Shown here: in pieces, positions 16,453-25,000 of the stretch
Layout of the letters: each line of letters opens with the position of its first letter
How positions within the stretch are numbered: position 1 is the stretch's first letter
Origin: an uncultured Bacteroidia bacterium
Lineage (GTDB): Bacteria > Bacteroidota > Bacteroidia > Bacteroidales > UBA932
NCBI GenBank assembly: GCA_902784965.1
Contig: CACZWU010000021.1
Span: forward strand, 1 to 36,534
Reading direction: 5' to 3'
Length of the DNA: 36,534 nucleotides
Made by a program: the position numbers and the translations under genes
The notes under the pieces: generated by a model
The model's input: the letters and a program-made list of their open reading frames with translations, nothing else
What the model was told of the DNA's origin: nothing
Databases searched by the model: none

Positions 16453-18684
16453 TCAGTTGCCTGTAACAGTGCCAACAGGAATATTATAAGATGCACCTGT
16501 TTTCCAGACAAGATCGACCGAAAGGCCGAAAGACATCTTGGCGGCACGAAGGTCCGGTATCGTAACCACAGCGCTCTTCAACGCATCTTTCGACAAGGTG
16601 ACAGTCAAATTGGTTCTGGTATCGGCCATAAAAACGCGAGGCTTCTTTGAGGTCTTGCCTTCATTGTCATACGGCGGCATCATATTCTGTTCATCCGTAT
16701 CCAATGCGATTGTACCGGGCCAAGTTTTAGGCGCTTCCAGGTTCAACAAGAGATAAAAAGTACCGCCGGCACGAACCATATTGTCCTTGCCCCAGAAATC
16801 CTTCCCGGTCATATTCAAGAACTGCAAGGCCACAAAGACATCATTCTGATTGTCAGGGTTCTCAAAGTTGTAATTATCGTGAAGAACCGTATAATTATTG
16901 CCGCTCATCGGAATCTTTGCTCCTTTGAAACCTGATGCAGAGTAATCCTGAGGGCAAATATAACTATCATATACCATCTTGTTCATATTGAATGCAGGGA
17001 TCTGTTCAGCAGGAAGTACAGTAGATAAATCTGATGCTACGCTAGCCCAGGGAAGATACTGCCAGTTGGCAATGGAGGGCTGTCCTCCGACAATAATACC
17101 CGTCAAAACCAACGGTGTTGAGTTCGAGACTATGATGGTCTGGTCGCTTTGTCCCGTATGCCCGGGAATACCGGCATTATTGTCTATCAATTCATATCCT
17201 CCAGCAACAGGTTCGTCCTTGAATTTCACTGTTGTTGCAAGAATGGCCTGTCCATACTGAACATTGAAAGCCATAGCCACACCGCGTGTCGAAGTCGTAA
17301 TATGGCCATATTTGACTTTACCACTACCATCTGTCTCCCATTTCCCCGCACAGGTTCCGCTAGTCCAGCTCGAGAGATTCGACCAGTTGCCTACCGTATT
17401 AGGATAGCCTGGATACGTATGTTTATGCTCCGAGTCGTCCAGATCATTGCTATTACTGATATACAGGGGAGAGTTGGCGTAGTAGCACAACTGGGGAGGA
17501 TATGTCACATCGTAAATAGTGCTTCCCGTGGCGCCCGTTCCCTCTGGATTGTCGATATACTTAAGTTGTCTATACGGGCCCGTGCTATCTTTTTTAAGAA
17601 TTGCTACGCCTACAGGAAGCTTGAAAGAAGTCGGAAACGCATTGAAATCCACGCCTTCCGGTTTATTAAATCCAGGTGCGATTCCCCAATATGTAAAACC
17701 ATTATCCAAATCAGTAGCACTCTTCCAATTAGGCGTATCATCGAAAAAGGATTGCAAATAAGACTTCAAGACAGTAAAAAACTGTATGGCTACCGCTTCT
17801 TCATCATCCAAAGGTGTTGCAGTGGCGGCATCTTCGCAAAGATACAAGAGACCTGCCACCTGACTGGCAATGTCCGGACCGGAACCGGATCTCGCTTCAC
17901 TGTCAGGAATATTCGTCAAAGCATCAAAAGTTTTACCCAAAACAATTTCGAGAGCAGCCGGATTAGCACTCTCATTGAGCGGACTGCGAGGATTAGTTTC
18001 ATCTATTGCTTTAAGATAGTCCTGCCAGTGAACCGTTTTGTTTTTATATTTTTCAATCTCGATCTCTGTGTTGTCCAACCTCGTTCCGCTACTGACTCCC
18101 ATTCCTAATTTGAACATATTGTTTAGTACTGCCAACATATAACCACGTGTCTGGTTAAATTTCGTCGCGACATCAGACCCCTGCGGAAGACGGGCCACAG
18201 CATAACTGCCGATATGCTTCAGGTGTTTATCAGGATAAATATAGTTGGTCAAACCGGCTTCTTCATCCGACCTGTCGCCTTTCGTTGCCATACCGTAGAA
18301 TATCATGGTGTTGGCACCCAAAGGTAAGGGCAGTTCAAGGACGCGACGACTGTTTTGGTTAGTGATAACCCCTTTATCGAGGACAGTGGACAGGTCGAAA
18401 GCACTTCCTTCTTTCGGGGTCAAAAGCTTTTCTCCGTCTTTATCCTGATCAAAGACAAACAAAGTGGCATTGTCCATACCCAGGAAGGCAGTTTCAATCT
18501 GAACCGCAGAAGCCGACTGTTTGGTAAGGGGGTCCCCTTCCGCAGCCGCGATGTTGAGCACGAAACTGGTATTGACCGTGTTCGTGGCCGGGTCAAAATT
18601 GGGATTGACCTGTTGCTGCTCCACGCAGGCCGTCAAGCCCAGGACGGCTGCGAGGCAAAATGAAATGAAAATTGATTTCTTCAT
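16453..18684 (-). CDS. Mfa1-like major fimbrial subunit (fimbrillin)
   Basis: Second gene of operon 2, 743 aa. The start at 18684 is chosen because MKKSIFISFCLAAVLGLTAC is a lipoprotein signal (C20); the open frame runs 103 codons further upstream only by chance, across the DUF3575 gene. L-T-K-Q-S at 53-57 is the candidate maturation site. The C-terminal part (GGTFYLLLNLEAPKTWPG, PRVFMADTRTNLTVTLSKDALKSAVVTIPDLRAAKMSFGLSVDLVWKTG, split here) closely follows the Mfa1/fimbrillin C-terminal domain, whose last strand is donated during polymerization. It is about 180 residues longer than P. gingivalis Mfa1, with extra sequence in the middle. This gene is visibly AT-richer than its neighbours, as expected for surface genes under diversifying selection or transfer. 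It probably forms the pilus shaft. Confidence 0.85.
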   Translation of the reverse strand: MKKSIFISFCLAAVLGLTACVEQQQVNPNFDPATNTVNTSFVLNIAAAEGDPLTKQSASAVQIETAFLGMDNATLFVFDQDKDGEKLLTPKEGSAFDLSTVLDKGVITNQNSRRVLELPLPLGANTMIFYGMATKGDRSDEEAGLTNYIYPDKHLKHIGSYAVARLPQGSDVATKFNQTRGYMLAVLNNMFKLGMGVSSGTRLDNTEIEIEKYKNKTVHWQDYLKAIDETNPRSPLNESANPAALEIVLGKTFDALTNIPDSEARSGSGPDIASQVAGLLYLCEDAATATPLDDEEAVAIQFFTVLKSYLQSFFDDTPNWKSATDLDNGFTYWGIAPGFNKPEGVDFNAFPTSFKLPVGVAILKKDSTGPYRQLKYIDNPEGTGATGSTIYDVTYPPQLCYYANSPLYISNSNDLDDSEHKHTYPGYPNTVGNWSNLSSWTSGTCAGKWETDGSGKVKYGHITTSTRGVAMAFNVQYGQAILATTVKFKDEPVAGGYELIDNNAGIPGHTGQSDQTIIVSNSTPLVLTGIIVGGQPSIANWQYLPWASVASDLSTVLPAEQIPAFNMNKMVYDSYICPQDYSASGFKGAKIPMSGNNYTVLHDNYNFENPDNQNDVFVALQFLNMTGKDFWGKDNMVRAGGTFYLLLNLEAPKTWPGTIALDTDEQNMMPPYDNEGKTSKKPRVFMADTRTNLTVTLSKDALKSAVVTIPDLRAAKMSFGLSVDLVWKTGASYNIPVGTVTGN

Positions 18685-18712
18685 AGTAATGGATGTGTTG
18701 ATTATTGATTGA

Positions 18713-19441
18713 TTATTCGTTTTTCTTGTTGATGGTATAAACAATGTTGACACCCACGTTGGGCAGGAGTGCGGCACCGCTGCGCGGGCCAATGACCCGG
18801 CCGCAGCTGGGACATTCATAGACGATGTCGCTGTACCAGCCGCCGCTGGCGCCCAGCAGGGCCTCGATGCGCCAGTGATTGCCGATCGGGAAGGCATAGC
18901 CGTAGAACAGGCCGCCGCCGAGGAAGTCGCCCTGCACACGCTGGTCGGCCACGCCGGGATACAGGTTGAACGGGAAGCGGATGGAGCCCGCATTGTAGTG
19001 CAGCCAGAGCAGGTTGGCGCCGAAGAAATGGCCGCGGCTCACCTGGCTCAGGTAGTAGCGGAACTCCGGCACAAGCGAGAGGTGACGCCACTTCTGGACG
19101 AGACTCTGTTCCCAGGGGAAGAAACGGTCCCAGGGCTTCAGGCCGAAGGTCCCGCCGACACTCGCATGCGTGCCGAGGGCGAACTCCACCGAGAGGTTCA
19201 TCGTGCCCGTGGCGTCGTACGCCAGGTTGTTGCGGATCGAGAAGACCGTGGCGGGGTTGGCCTTGCGATAAACGGGTGTCTGCTCCTTCTTGGGAAGGTC
19301 GACGGCTCCACCAGCCCAGGGGTCAGAGGCCTCCTGGGCGAAGGTGAACGTAGCTGCGACTGAGCTGAATAAGAAGCCTAAAGTCGCAACTATCAGTACC
19401 TTACGGATATAATTCGTTGCTCTGTCGGACAATCCGTTCAT
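18713..19441 (-). CDS. DUF3575 outer-membrane protein of fimbrial operon 2
   Basis: First gene of operon 2, 242 aa. A signal peptide (about residues 1-36, ending TFTFAQ) precedes a single DUF3575 domain: FSIRNNLAYDATGTMNLSVEFALG, KWRHLSLVPEFRYYLSQVSRGHFFGANLLWLHYN, GDFLGGGLFYGYAFPIGNHWRIEALLGASGG, and a CPSCGRVIG cysteine pair near the end. The family is predicted to form a small outer-membrane beta-barrel. It lacks the OmpA-like half present in its operon 1 counterpart (4284-5681), so the two fimbrial operons are headed by different versions of the same component. It ends 28 nt before the major subunit start. A role in pilus secretion or assembly is inferred only from recurring gene neighbourhood. 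Confidence 0.85.
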   Translation of the reverse strand: MNGLSDRATNYIRKVLIVATLGFLFSSVAATFTFAQEASDPWAGGAVDLPKKEQTPVYRKANPATVFSIRNNLAYDATGTMNLSVEFALGTHASVGGTFGLKPWDRFFPWEQSLVQKWRHLSLVPEFRYYLSQVSRGHFFGANLLWLHYNAGSIRFPFNLYPGVADQRVQGDFLGGGLFYGYAFPIGNHWRIEALLGASGGWYSDIVYECPSCGRVIGPRSGAALLPNVGVNIVYTINKKNE

Positions 19442-19476
19442 TCGTCTCTTACGGATACTAGTATCACAAATTCTTA

Positions 19477-19508
19477 CAAAATTAGAACTTTTACACTAAT
19501 AATCCAAT
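19477..19508 (-). promoter_or_regulatory. Candidate promoter of fimbrial operon 2
   Basis: On the minus strand, ATTG (19508-19505), a 20-nt spacer, then TAATTTTG (19484-19477). The second element is a perfect TAnnTTTG and the spacing is in the usual Bacteroidetes range. It lies 35 nt before the DUF3575 ATG at 19441. It is better formed than the operon 1 promoter. Confidence 0.6.
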
Positions 19509-19517
19509 TTTTAACTC

Positions 19518-19547
19518 AAAAAAAAGCCGCCTGATGATTCAGGCGGC
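19518..19547 (-). terminator. Rho-independent terminator, minus strand
   Basis: A perfect 9-bp stem (GCCGCCTGA at 19526-19534 with TCAGGCGGC at 19539-19547) and a TGAT loop are followed on the minus strand by eight T residues. No convincing minus-strand gene directly precedes it, so it probably stops antisense or read-through transcription from the right before it reaches the fimbrial operon 2 promoter. It could also be the remnant of a lost gene's 3' end. Confidence 0.8.
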
Positions 19548-19607
19548 CACTTTCAGATCCAAAATTTCGCCCTTCTTCAACCGCATTTTTCGAGCGACCA
19601 TTGGCTT

Positions 19608-19757
19608 GTCCGCCAACCTGTGACACACCACATTCTCTCCAAAGGCCACCAGCGCATCTCTCCGTGGAACGGGAGCCCTAGTGAAGGTCCCGTTCCACGG
19701 CCACCATCGATAGCAAACCCACAACCGCATCCGCCGTGTCACAGATTGGCAGAGCCG
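19608..19757. repeat. Nested palindromic element, copy 1 (5' of HUH transposase-like gene)
   Basis: Outer arms GCCAACCTGTGACAC (19612-19626) and GTGTCACAGATTGGC (19736-19750) are inverted with 14 of 15 matches. Inner arms CCGTGGAACGGGA (19662-19674) and TCCCGTTCCACGG (19688-19700) are inverted with 13 of 13 matches. The two nested stems make a ~140-bp structure. It shares its outer GTGACAC arm and inner GTGGAACG core with copies at 20774-20917 and 25318-25467. It ends 97 bp before the transposase-like gene. Confidence 0.88.
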
Positions 19758-19822
19758 CCACAAAAAATGTCCCCATTTTGTCAAAATTGCTTTTTTGCGG
19801 CCCTCTTCTCAAAATCCTCACC

Positions 19823-19830
19823 TATCTTTG
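19823..19830 (+). promoter_or_regulatory. Candidate -7 element of the HUH transposase-like gene
   Basis: TATCTTTG fits TAnnTTTG exactly and ends 16 nt before the ATG at 19847. A TTTG at 19794-19797 is 25 nt upstream, longer than the usual spacer, so expression may be weak. Confidence 0.45.
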
Positions 19831-19846
19831 TGAAGAATTCTCCATT

Positions 19847-20770
19847 ATGAACGAACGAGGCGAGCGAACTATGAATGATCTTTCTTTTTTCCATCTGACC
19901 GGCGACGGCGCCGTCATCAAGGAATTCATCGCATCGGACGATGACTTTCCTGCTGCTTTCAACCTGATCGGCGTATGTGCCTTCAACGCCGGCGTCATCG
20001 TGATGGCCTTCGGCATCGAAGAAACACACCCGCACATCCTCCTCAGAGGCCACCGGGAACGTTGCATGCGTTTCAAATGTCTGTTCGAGGGCAGCTTCCT
20101 GCACCACGCTGCGCGTACACGCAAACCGCCCGTCAACTTGAACCTGGATCTGGACCTGCTCGACATCGCCGATGAAAGCCATCTGATGAACGCGGGCACC
20201 TACACCATCATCCAACCTACCAAAGATGGCAAGCAGGTGATGCCCTACGACTACCTCTGGGGAACCGGTTCCATGTATTTCCGGCCACCAACGCACATCC
20301 CCATCTGGTGTTACGACGCTGCCGGTGTCTTTCACCAGCCGGAACGCGCAGACCAGGTTGGCGCCCGCCGTCTTCGGGCCATCTGCTGCTCCCGGATGCC
20401 GATTCCCGACCATTGGCTGATTTGCAACGGCCTCATTTTGCCGGACAATTACGTGGATGTGGCCGCTTTCGAGCGCATCTACCGGACGGCCAACTGCTAT
20501 CGCACCTTCCTGACGAGCAGCCGGGCGCAACAGCAGACTGTCCAACAACGGATTGCGGCAGCCCGCGGCGTGAGTTTCGATGATCTGGAAGCGCGCAGGC
20601 TGTGTGGCGACGGCTGTCAGCGGATGTTCGGTTTCAAGGACGTCCGGCGGCTCAATGCCCTGCAGCGCATCCAGCTGGCCCAGCAGCTGTGGCGCACGCA
20701 TCACCTCTCGCGGCGGCAACTCGCCACGATCGTCCGTCTTCCCTACGAAGAAATCTGCAAGTATACCTGA
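19847..20770 (+). CDS. Divergent Y1/HUH (REP-associated tyrosine transposase-like) protein
   Basis: A 307-aa protein. I read it as a Y1-type single-strand transposase from three landmarks in the right order. FFHLTGDG (14-21) matches the N-terminal strand (YHVTSRG in typical members). ETHPHILLRG has H61-x-H63, the metal-binding HUH pair seen as PNHVHLL in RAYTs. YTIIQPTKDG with Y119, followed by MPYDYLWGTGSMYF, fits the catalytic YI-x-x-NPV helix and PEDYPWSSY segment. About 150 further residues include a C-terminal helical segment (LSRRQLATIVRLPYEEICKYT) that could bind DNA. The start at 19847 follows a good -7 element; a longer frame upstream would run through the palindrome. Nested palindromes lie 97 bp upstream and begin 3 nt after the stop codon, as in RAYT-REP loci. 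It is apparently intact. The alternative is a domesticated DNA-binding relative; the Asn of the NPV motif is absent. Confidence 0.72.
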   Translation: MNERGERTMNDLSFFHLTGDGAVIKEFIASDDDFPAAFNLIGVCAFNAGVIVMAFGIEETHPHILLRGHRERCMRFKCLFEGSFLHHAARTRKPPVNLNLDLDLLDIADESHLMNAGTYTIIQPTKDGKQVMPYDYLWGTGSMYFRPPTHIPIWCYDAAGVFHQPERADQVGARRLRAICCSRMPIPDHWLICNGLILPDNYVDVAAFERIYRTANCYRTFLTSSRAQQQTVQQRIAAARGVSFDDLEARRLCGDGCQRMFGFKDVRRLNALQRIQLAQQLWRTHHLSRRQLATIVRLPYEEICKYT

Positions 20771-20773
20771 TTC

Positions 20774-20917
20774 CCGCCAACCCGTGACACCGCTAGCTTC
20801 GCCGCAGGGGCAGGAAGACGAGTGCCCGTGGAACGACCCCCTCAACTGAGGGCCCCGTTCCACGGGCACCTTCGCTAGCGCGCACTCAGACGCTATCACC
20901 GTGTCACAGATTGGCGG
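20774..20917. repeat. Nested palindromic element, copy 2 (3' of HUH transposase-like gene)
   Basis: Outer arms CCGCCAACCCGTGACAC (20774-20790) and GTGTCACAGATTGGCGG (20901-20917) are inverted with 15 of 17 matches. Inner arms GTGCCCGTGGAACG (20822-20835) and CGTTCCACGGGCAC (20856-20869) are perfect over 14. A middle pair CGCTAG (20791-20796) and CTAGCG (20875-20880) is also inverted. The unit is in the same orientation as copy 1, starts 3 nt after the transposase-like stop codon and ends 62 nt before the convergent aldolase gene's stop. It may also serve as a bidirectional terminator. Confidence 0.88.
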
Positions 20918-20979
20918 ACGGACGAGCCAACGGACGCACAAACGGCCGCACATCAGCCGAAGCGGGCGCTCGCCCTACA

Positions 20980-22005
20980 CTACAGCCACTTCCGCAGCTC
21001 TTCCAGGTGCTCTGGCGGGGTGGCCCAGCTGGTGGCCAGGCGGATGGCGGTATGGTCGGCGTCGACGCGGTCCCAGAGGTCGAAAGCCACGTGCGCAGCG
21101 AGTTCCTGCAGCTTCCGGTTCTCGAGCACGATGAACTGCTGGTTGGTGGGCGAATCGAGGAAGAAGGTGCAGTGCTTCTCCTGCAGCAGGGCCTTCAGTT
21201 GCATCGCCATGTCGATGGCGTGCCGGCTGATCTCAAAGTAGAGCCCGTCGGTGAAGAGCGTGTCGAACTGGATGCCCAGCAGACGGCCTTTGGCCATCAT
21301 GGCCCCGTGCTGCTTGGTCGTAGTATAGAAATGCTTGGGCGCGTTGCCGCGGGGGAAGACCACCGCCTCGCCGCAGAAGCAGCCCACCTTCGTGCCGCCG
21401 ATGTAGAACACCTCGCACAGCTGCGCGAGTTCGGGCAGGGAGAGGTCGCACGCCGGGCTGGCCAGGCCGTAGCCCAGGCGGGCGCCGTCGATCATCAGCG
21501 GCAGGTGGAATTCGCAGCAGATGTCGTGGATCGTCTGCATCTCCTGCCGGGAGTAGATGGTGCCGTATTCCGTGGGGAAGGAGATGTAGACCATCCCCGG
21601 GAAGACCATATGCTCGTAGTTCGGGTCGGTGGTGGCGGCGTGGAGGTATTCACGCAGCTCGGCCGGGTCGATCTTGCCCTGGTGGCCGGGAATCGTGAGC
21701 ACTTTGTGGCCCGTGTACTCCACGGCCCCGGCCTCATGGACGCCGATGTGGCCTGTCTCCGCGCTGACCACGCCTTCGTAGTCGCGCAGCATCGCCGCGA
21801 TGATGGTGGAGTTGGTCTGGGTGCCGCCCACCAGGAAGAACACTTCCGCATCAGGCGCGTCGCACGCCGCGCGGATTTTGGCCTTGGCGCTCTCGCAGTA
21901 GTGGTCCACGCCGTAGCCCGGCAGTTGTTCGAGGTTCGTCGCACCCAGGCGCTCCAGAATCTTCGGGTGGGCGCCTTCGCTGTAGTCGCAGGTAAAGGAG
22001 ATCAT
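20980..22005 (-). CDS. Threonine aldolase-family PLP enzyme
   Basis: A 341-aa cytosolic enzyme of the beta-eliminating lyase / low-specificity L-threonine aldolase family (LtaE-like), which cleaves L-threonine or allo-threonine to glycine and acetaldehyde using pyridoxal phosphate. Visible landmarks: SEGAHPKILERL near the N-terminus, GGTQTNSTIIAAML (60-73, cofactor phosphate region), GHIGVHEAGA (H86, H90), MIDGARLGYG (D173, R176) and FYIGGTKVG with K206 as the likely Schiff-base lysine. Length matches the family (about 340). It starts 9 nt after the tricorn gene's stop, so the two are probably co-transcribed, although their functions are not obviously linked. Substrate preference cannot be read from sequence. 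Confidence 0.88.
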   Translation of the reverse strand: MISFTCDYSEGAHPKILERLGATNLEQLPGYGVDHYCESAKAKIRAACDAPDAEVFFLVGGTQTNSTIIAAMLRDYEGVVSAETGHIGVHEAGAVEYTGHKVLTIPGHQGKIDPAELREYLHAATTDPNYEHMVFPGMVYISFPTEYGTIYSRQEMQTIHDICCEFHLPLMIDGARLGYGLASPACDLSLPELAQLCEVFYIGGTKVGCFCGEAVVFPRGNAPKHFYTTTKQHGAMMAKGRLLGIQFDTLFTDGLYFEISRHAIDMAMQLKALLQEKHCTFFLDSPTNQQFIVLENRKLQELAAHVAFDLWDRVDADHTAIRLATSWATPPEHLEELRKWL

Positions 22006-22014
22006 AACGGGTGG

Positions 22015-25000
22015 TTATTTCAGGCCGGCGAGCATCTCGCGGACGGCGGCCTCCAGTTGCTTGTCTTCGCCGCGGAGGCGGGAGGCCGGGTCATTGTCGA
22101 CGCGGACGTCGGGTTCAAGTTGCAGATTCTCCAGATAGCGCTGCTGCGAAGGGATCCAGCCGCCCACCTCCGGAATGCCGAAGATCATCTGCGGATGGAT
22201 GAGCGTCTCCCACCAGACCGCCGTCATCGTGCCCGGGACCGGCATGCCAATGAGCTTGCCCAGACCCAGCGTCCGGTAGGCGAAGGGGAAGCCCGACGCG
22301 TCGGAATAGCAGTCTTCGCACACCAGCACGCAGGAAGGCTTGTTCCATTTGCTGTAGGGCTCAGTGCCGATGTACTGGCCGCGCGGACGCCATTCCACAT
22401 AGGCCTTGCCGCCCAGCAGCGTCACCAGGTCGTCGTGGAGCCAGCCGCCGCCGTTGTGCCGGATGTCGACAATCAGCGCATCGCAGTTGCGGTATTTGCC
22501 CAGGGCCTTCGAGTACACCTCACGGAAGGACGGGGAGTCCATCCCCTCCACATGTACGTAGCCGATGCGGCCGCCCGAGAGGCGTTCCACCATCTCCTCG
22601 CGCTGGCGCACCCAGCGGCGGTAGAGCAGCGCCGACTCCGACGTCACCGGCTTCACGATGAGGTCTTCCTCCTTGCCGCCCTTGCGCACCGTCACCACGA
22701 TCTTCTTGCCTGCCTTGCCGGCGAGCAGCGGGAACCAGTTCTCGCCCGGGGCGATGGCGTGGCCGTCGATGGCGGTGATCACGTCGCCCGCCTTGATCTC
22801 GCTGTCGGCCAGATTGAGCACACCGGCCGGTAGCACCTCGGCGATCCGCAGGCCCTCGCCGTTGTAATCGAGGTCGTAGAGCACGCCGAGCCGGCCCAGC
22901 GGTTCGCCGCTGGAAGCCCGGTAGCGGGCGCCCGTGTGCGAGCCGTTGAGCTCGCCCAGCATCTCGGAGAGCATCTCCTGGAAGTCGAAGTAATTGTCGA
23001 TATAGGGCAGGAACTGCGCATAGTTCTCGCGGTAGTAGTCCCAGTCGGCGCCGTGCAGGCCCGGATCGTAGAATTTCTCCTTGACCTGTTTCCACACGTG
23101 CGAGAACATGTAGTCGCGCTCGGCCCGGGGCTTGAATTCGAAGTCACCGTTGAAGTTGATCTGCTTCGTCTGGCCGCTCGCAAGCGTCACCTTGGTGATG
23201 CCGCGGCCCGAAAACATGAAGATCTCCGAGCCGTCGTGCGACGGGGTGATGCTGCCGCTGACGCCGCGGGCCAGCACCTTCACGCTGCCTTCGCGCAGGT
23301 CTTTCACGCAGAGACCCTGGCCGCTTTCGAGCGGAGTCACATAGTAGAGCTTGCGGCCGTCCTTGGCCAGGTAGTGGTCGCCGTAAGGGGCCGAGGCATT
23401 GGTGAGCCGGCGGGTGCGGTTCTCCCGCCCGTCGAGCAGCAGCTCCAGCTTCTTGGGCTTCTCCTGCGCCAGGGAATCTTTCTTCTCCTCCTTGGCCAGC
23501 TGCTTCTCGCTCTTGCCGCTGAGCAGTTTCTCCACCTCCTCGTCCTCCTTGTCCTGGGCGAACTTGCTCATCTCTTTGCCGTCGAAGAACATGATGTAGA
23601 TGTCGCTGTGGGCGCCCCAGCTGCCGTGGCTGCGGTAGCCGTTCTTGTCGGACTCCCAGGTCATGGCCTTGCCGCCGAGGGCCCAGCGGAAGCTCGCGTC
23701 GCCGTAGCCGCTCTCGGTCAGGTCGGTCACCTTGCCGGTCGAAACCTCGATCAGGGCGATGTCGACGTTGTTCCAGCCGCCGTCGGCCTGGTACTGGGTG
23801 AGCAGGTATTCGCTGTCGGGGCTCCATTCAAACTCCTGGTCGCCGTCGCGGTACGAATAGTTCGCACCCTTGAGCAGCGACTTCACTGCGCCGCCCTTCG
23901 TGGGCTTGACCACGAGTTCCGTGCGGTCGCGCAGGTAGGCCACCCATTTGCCGTCGGGCGAAACCTGGGGCTGGAAGCTGGTCACGCCGGGTTCGGAGAA
24001 GAGTTCTTCCTTCGTCTTGACGGCGTAGGTGAAGAGCTTGTCGTTCTTTTCAGTCAGGACGGTGCGCCACACGCCCCAGCAGCCATTGCGCTCGGCAGCA
24101 TAATAGAGCTCGCGGCCGTCTTTCGAGAAGCTCACGCCGCGCTCCTGCTCAGGGGTGTTGGTGATGCGGCGGGTGGTGGCATATTCGGTCGATGTCACGA
24201 ACACGTCGCCGCGGACCACGAAGGCGATCTCCTTGCCGTCGGGCGAAACGGCCATCGCGGTGGCGCCGCCCGTGTAGTTCATCTTCACCAGGTCGCGCTC
24301 GTTCTCGTCGCGGAACACGGTGATTTCGACCTTGCGGGGCTGCTGGCCTTCCTTGAGCGTATAGAGGTCGCCGTTCTGGGAGAAGGCCAGGGTGCCGTCT
24401 TTGGCCACGGAGACATAGCGCACGGGGTCTTTCTCGTAGCGGGTAAGCTGTGTCGACTTCCCGGGCTGGCTGAGGCGGGCGCAGCGCAAGTTGATGGTCT
24501 TGCCGTCCTGCTCGCTCAGATAATAATAGGTGTCGCCGTCAGCGGCCCAGACGGGCTGGCGGTCTTCGCCGTTGTAGCCCGTAAGCTGGGTATAGCTGCC
24601 GTCCCGGCAGAGCCAGATGTCGCGCGTCACGGCGGAGGTGTGGTGTTTGCGGAACGGGTCTTCATAGCCCTTGTAGTCTTCGTAGAGGATGGCGCCGTCG
24701 GGCCGCACGCTCATCTCCGACATGGTGATGTCGCTCAGGAGCGCGGGGCGGTGCTTCGTGGGCTCGTCGCCGTCGGGCGAGACGGCCCAGACCTGGGCGT
24801 CGCCCGGGAAGCCGTCGAAGCGCACGGCGGGTTGCAGGCTGGCCGTGAAGGCGATGCGTCCGTCGGGCAGCACGGCCTTGGGCGTCTCGCCGCCGGGATA
24901 GTTGGTGATGCGTTTAACCTTGCCGCCTTCGGCCGACACCAGGAAGATGTCTTTGCTGCCTTCACGGTACGAACTGAAGAACAGCTGTTTGCTGTCGGGT

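Larger units (their letters stand above)
19442..19846. other. Intergenic region between fimbrial operon 2 and the HUH transposase-like gene
   Basis: 405 bp without a supported gene. From left to right it holds the operon 2 promoter, a minus-strand terminator, palindromic copy 1, and a TATCTTTG -7 element at 19823-19830. A minus-strand frame of 81 codons (19539-19784) runs through the palindrome and ends inside the terminator stem; its last ~20 codons (MVARKMRLKKGEILDLKVAA) could be the relic of a gene displaced by the palindrome. Confidence 0.6.

Noticed and set aside
18685-18993. 103-codon N-terminal extension of the Mfa1-like frame
   Set aside because: It overlaps the DUF3575 gene and lacks a signal peptide, while the internal start at 18684 gives a clean lipoprotein signal.
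19539-19784. 81-codon minus-strand frame through palindromic copy 1
   Set aside because: Most of it is the palindrome, and it stops inside a terminator stem. Only the last ~20 codons could be a gene relic, which I cannot identify.
19608-20917. Ordinary insertion sequence with the palindromes as terminal inverted repeats
   Set aside because: Each palindrome is complete in itself and both are in the same orientation, and a third copy occurs without the gene; this fits REP-type elements, not an IS with terminal repeats.
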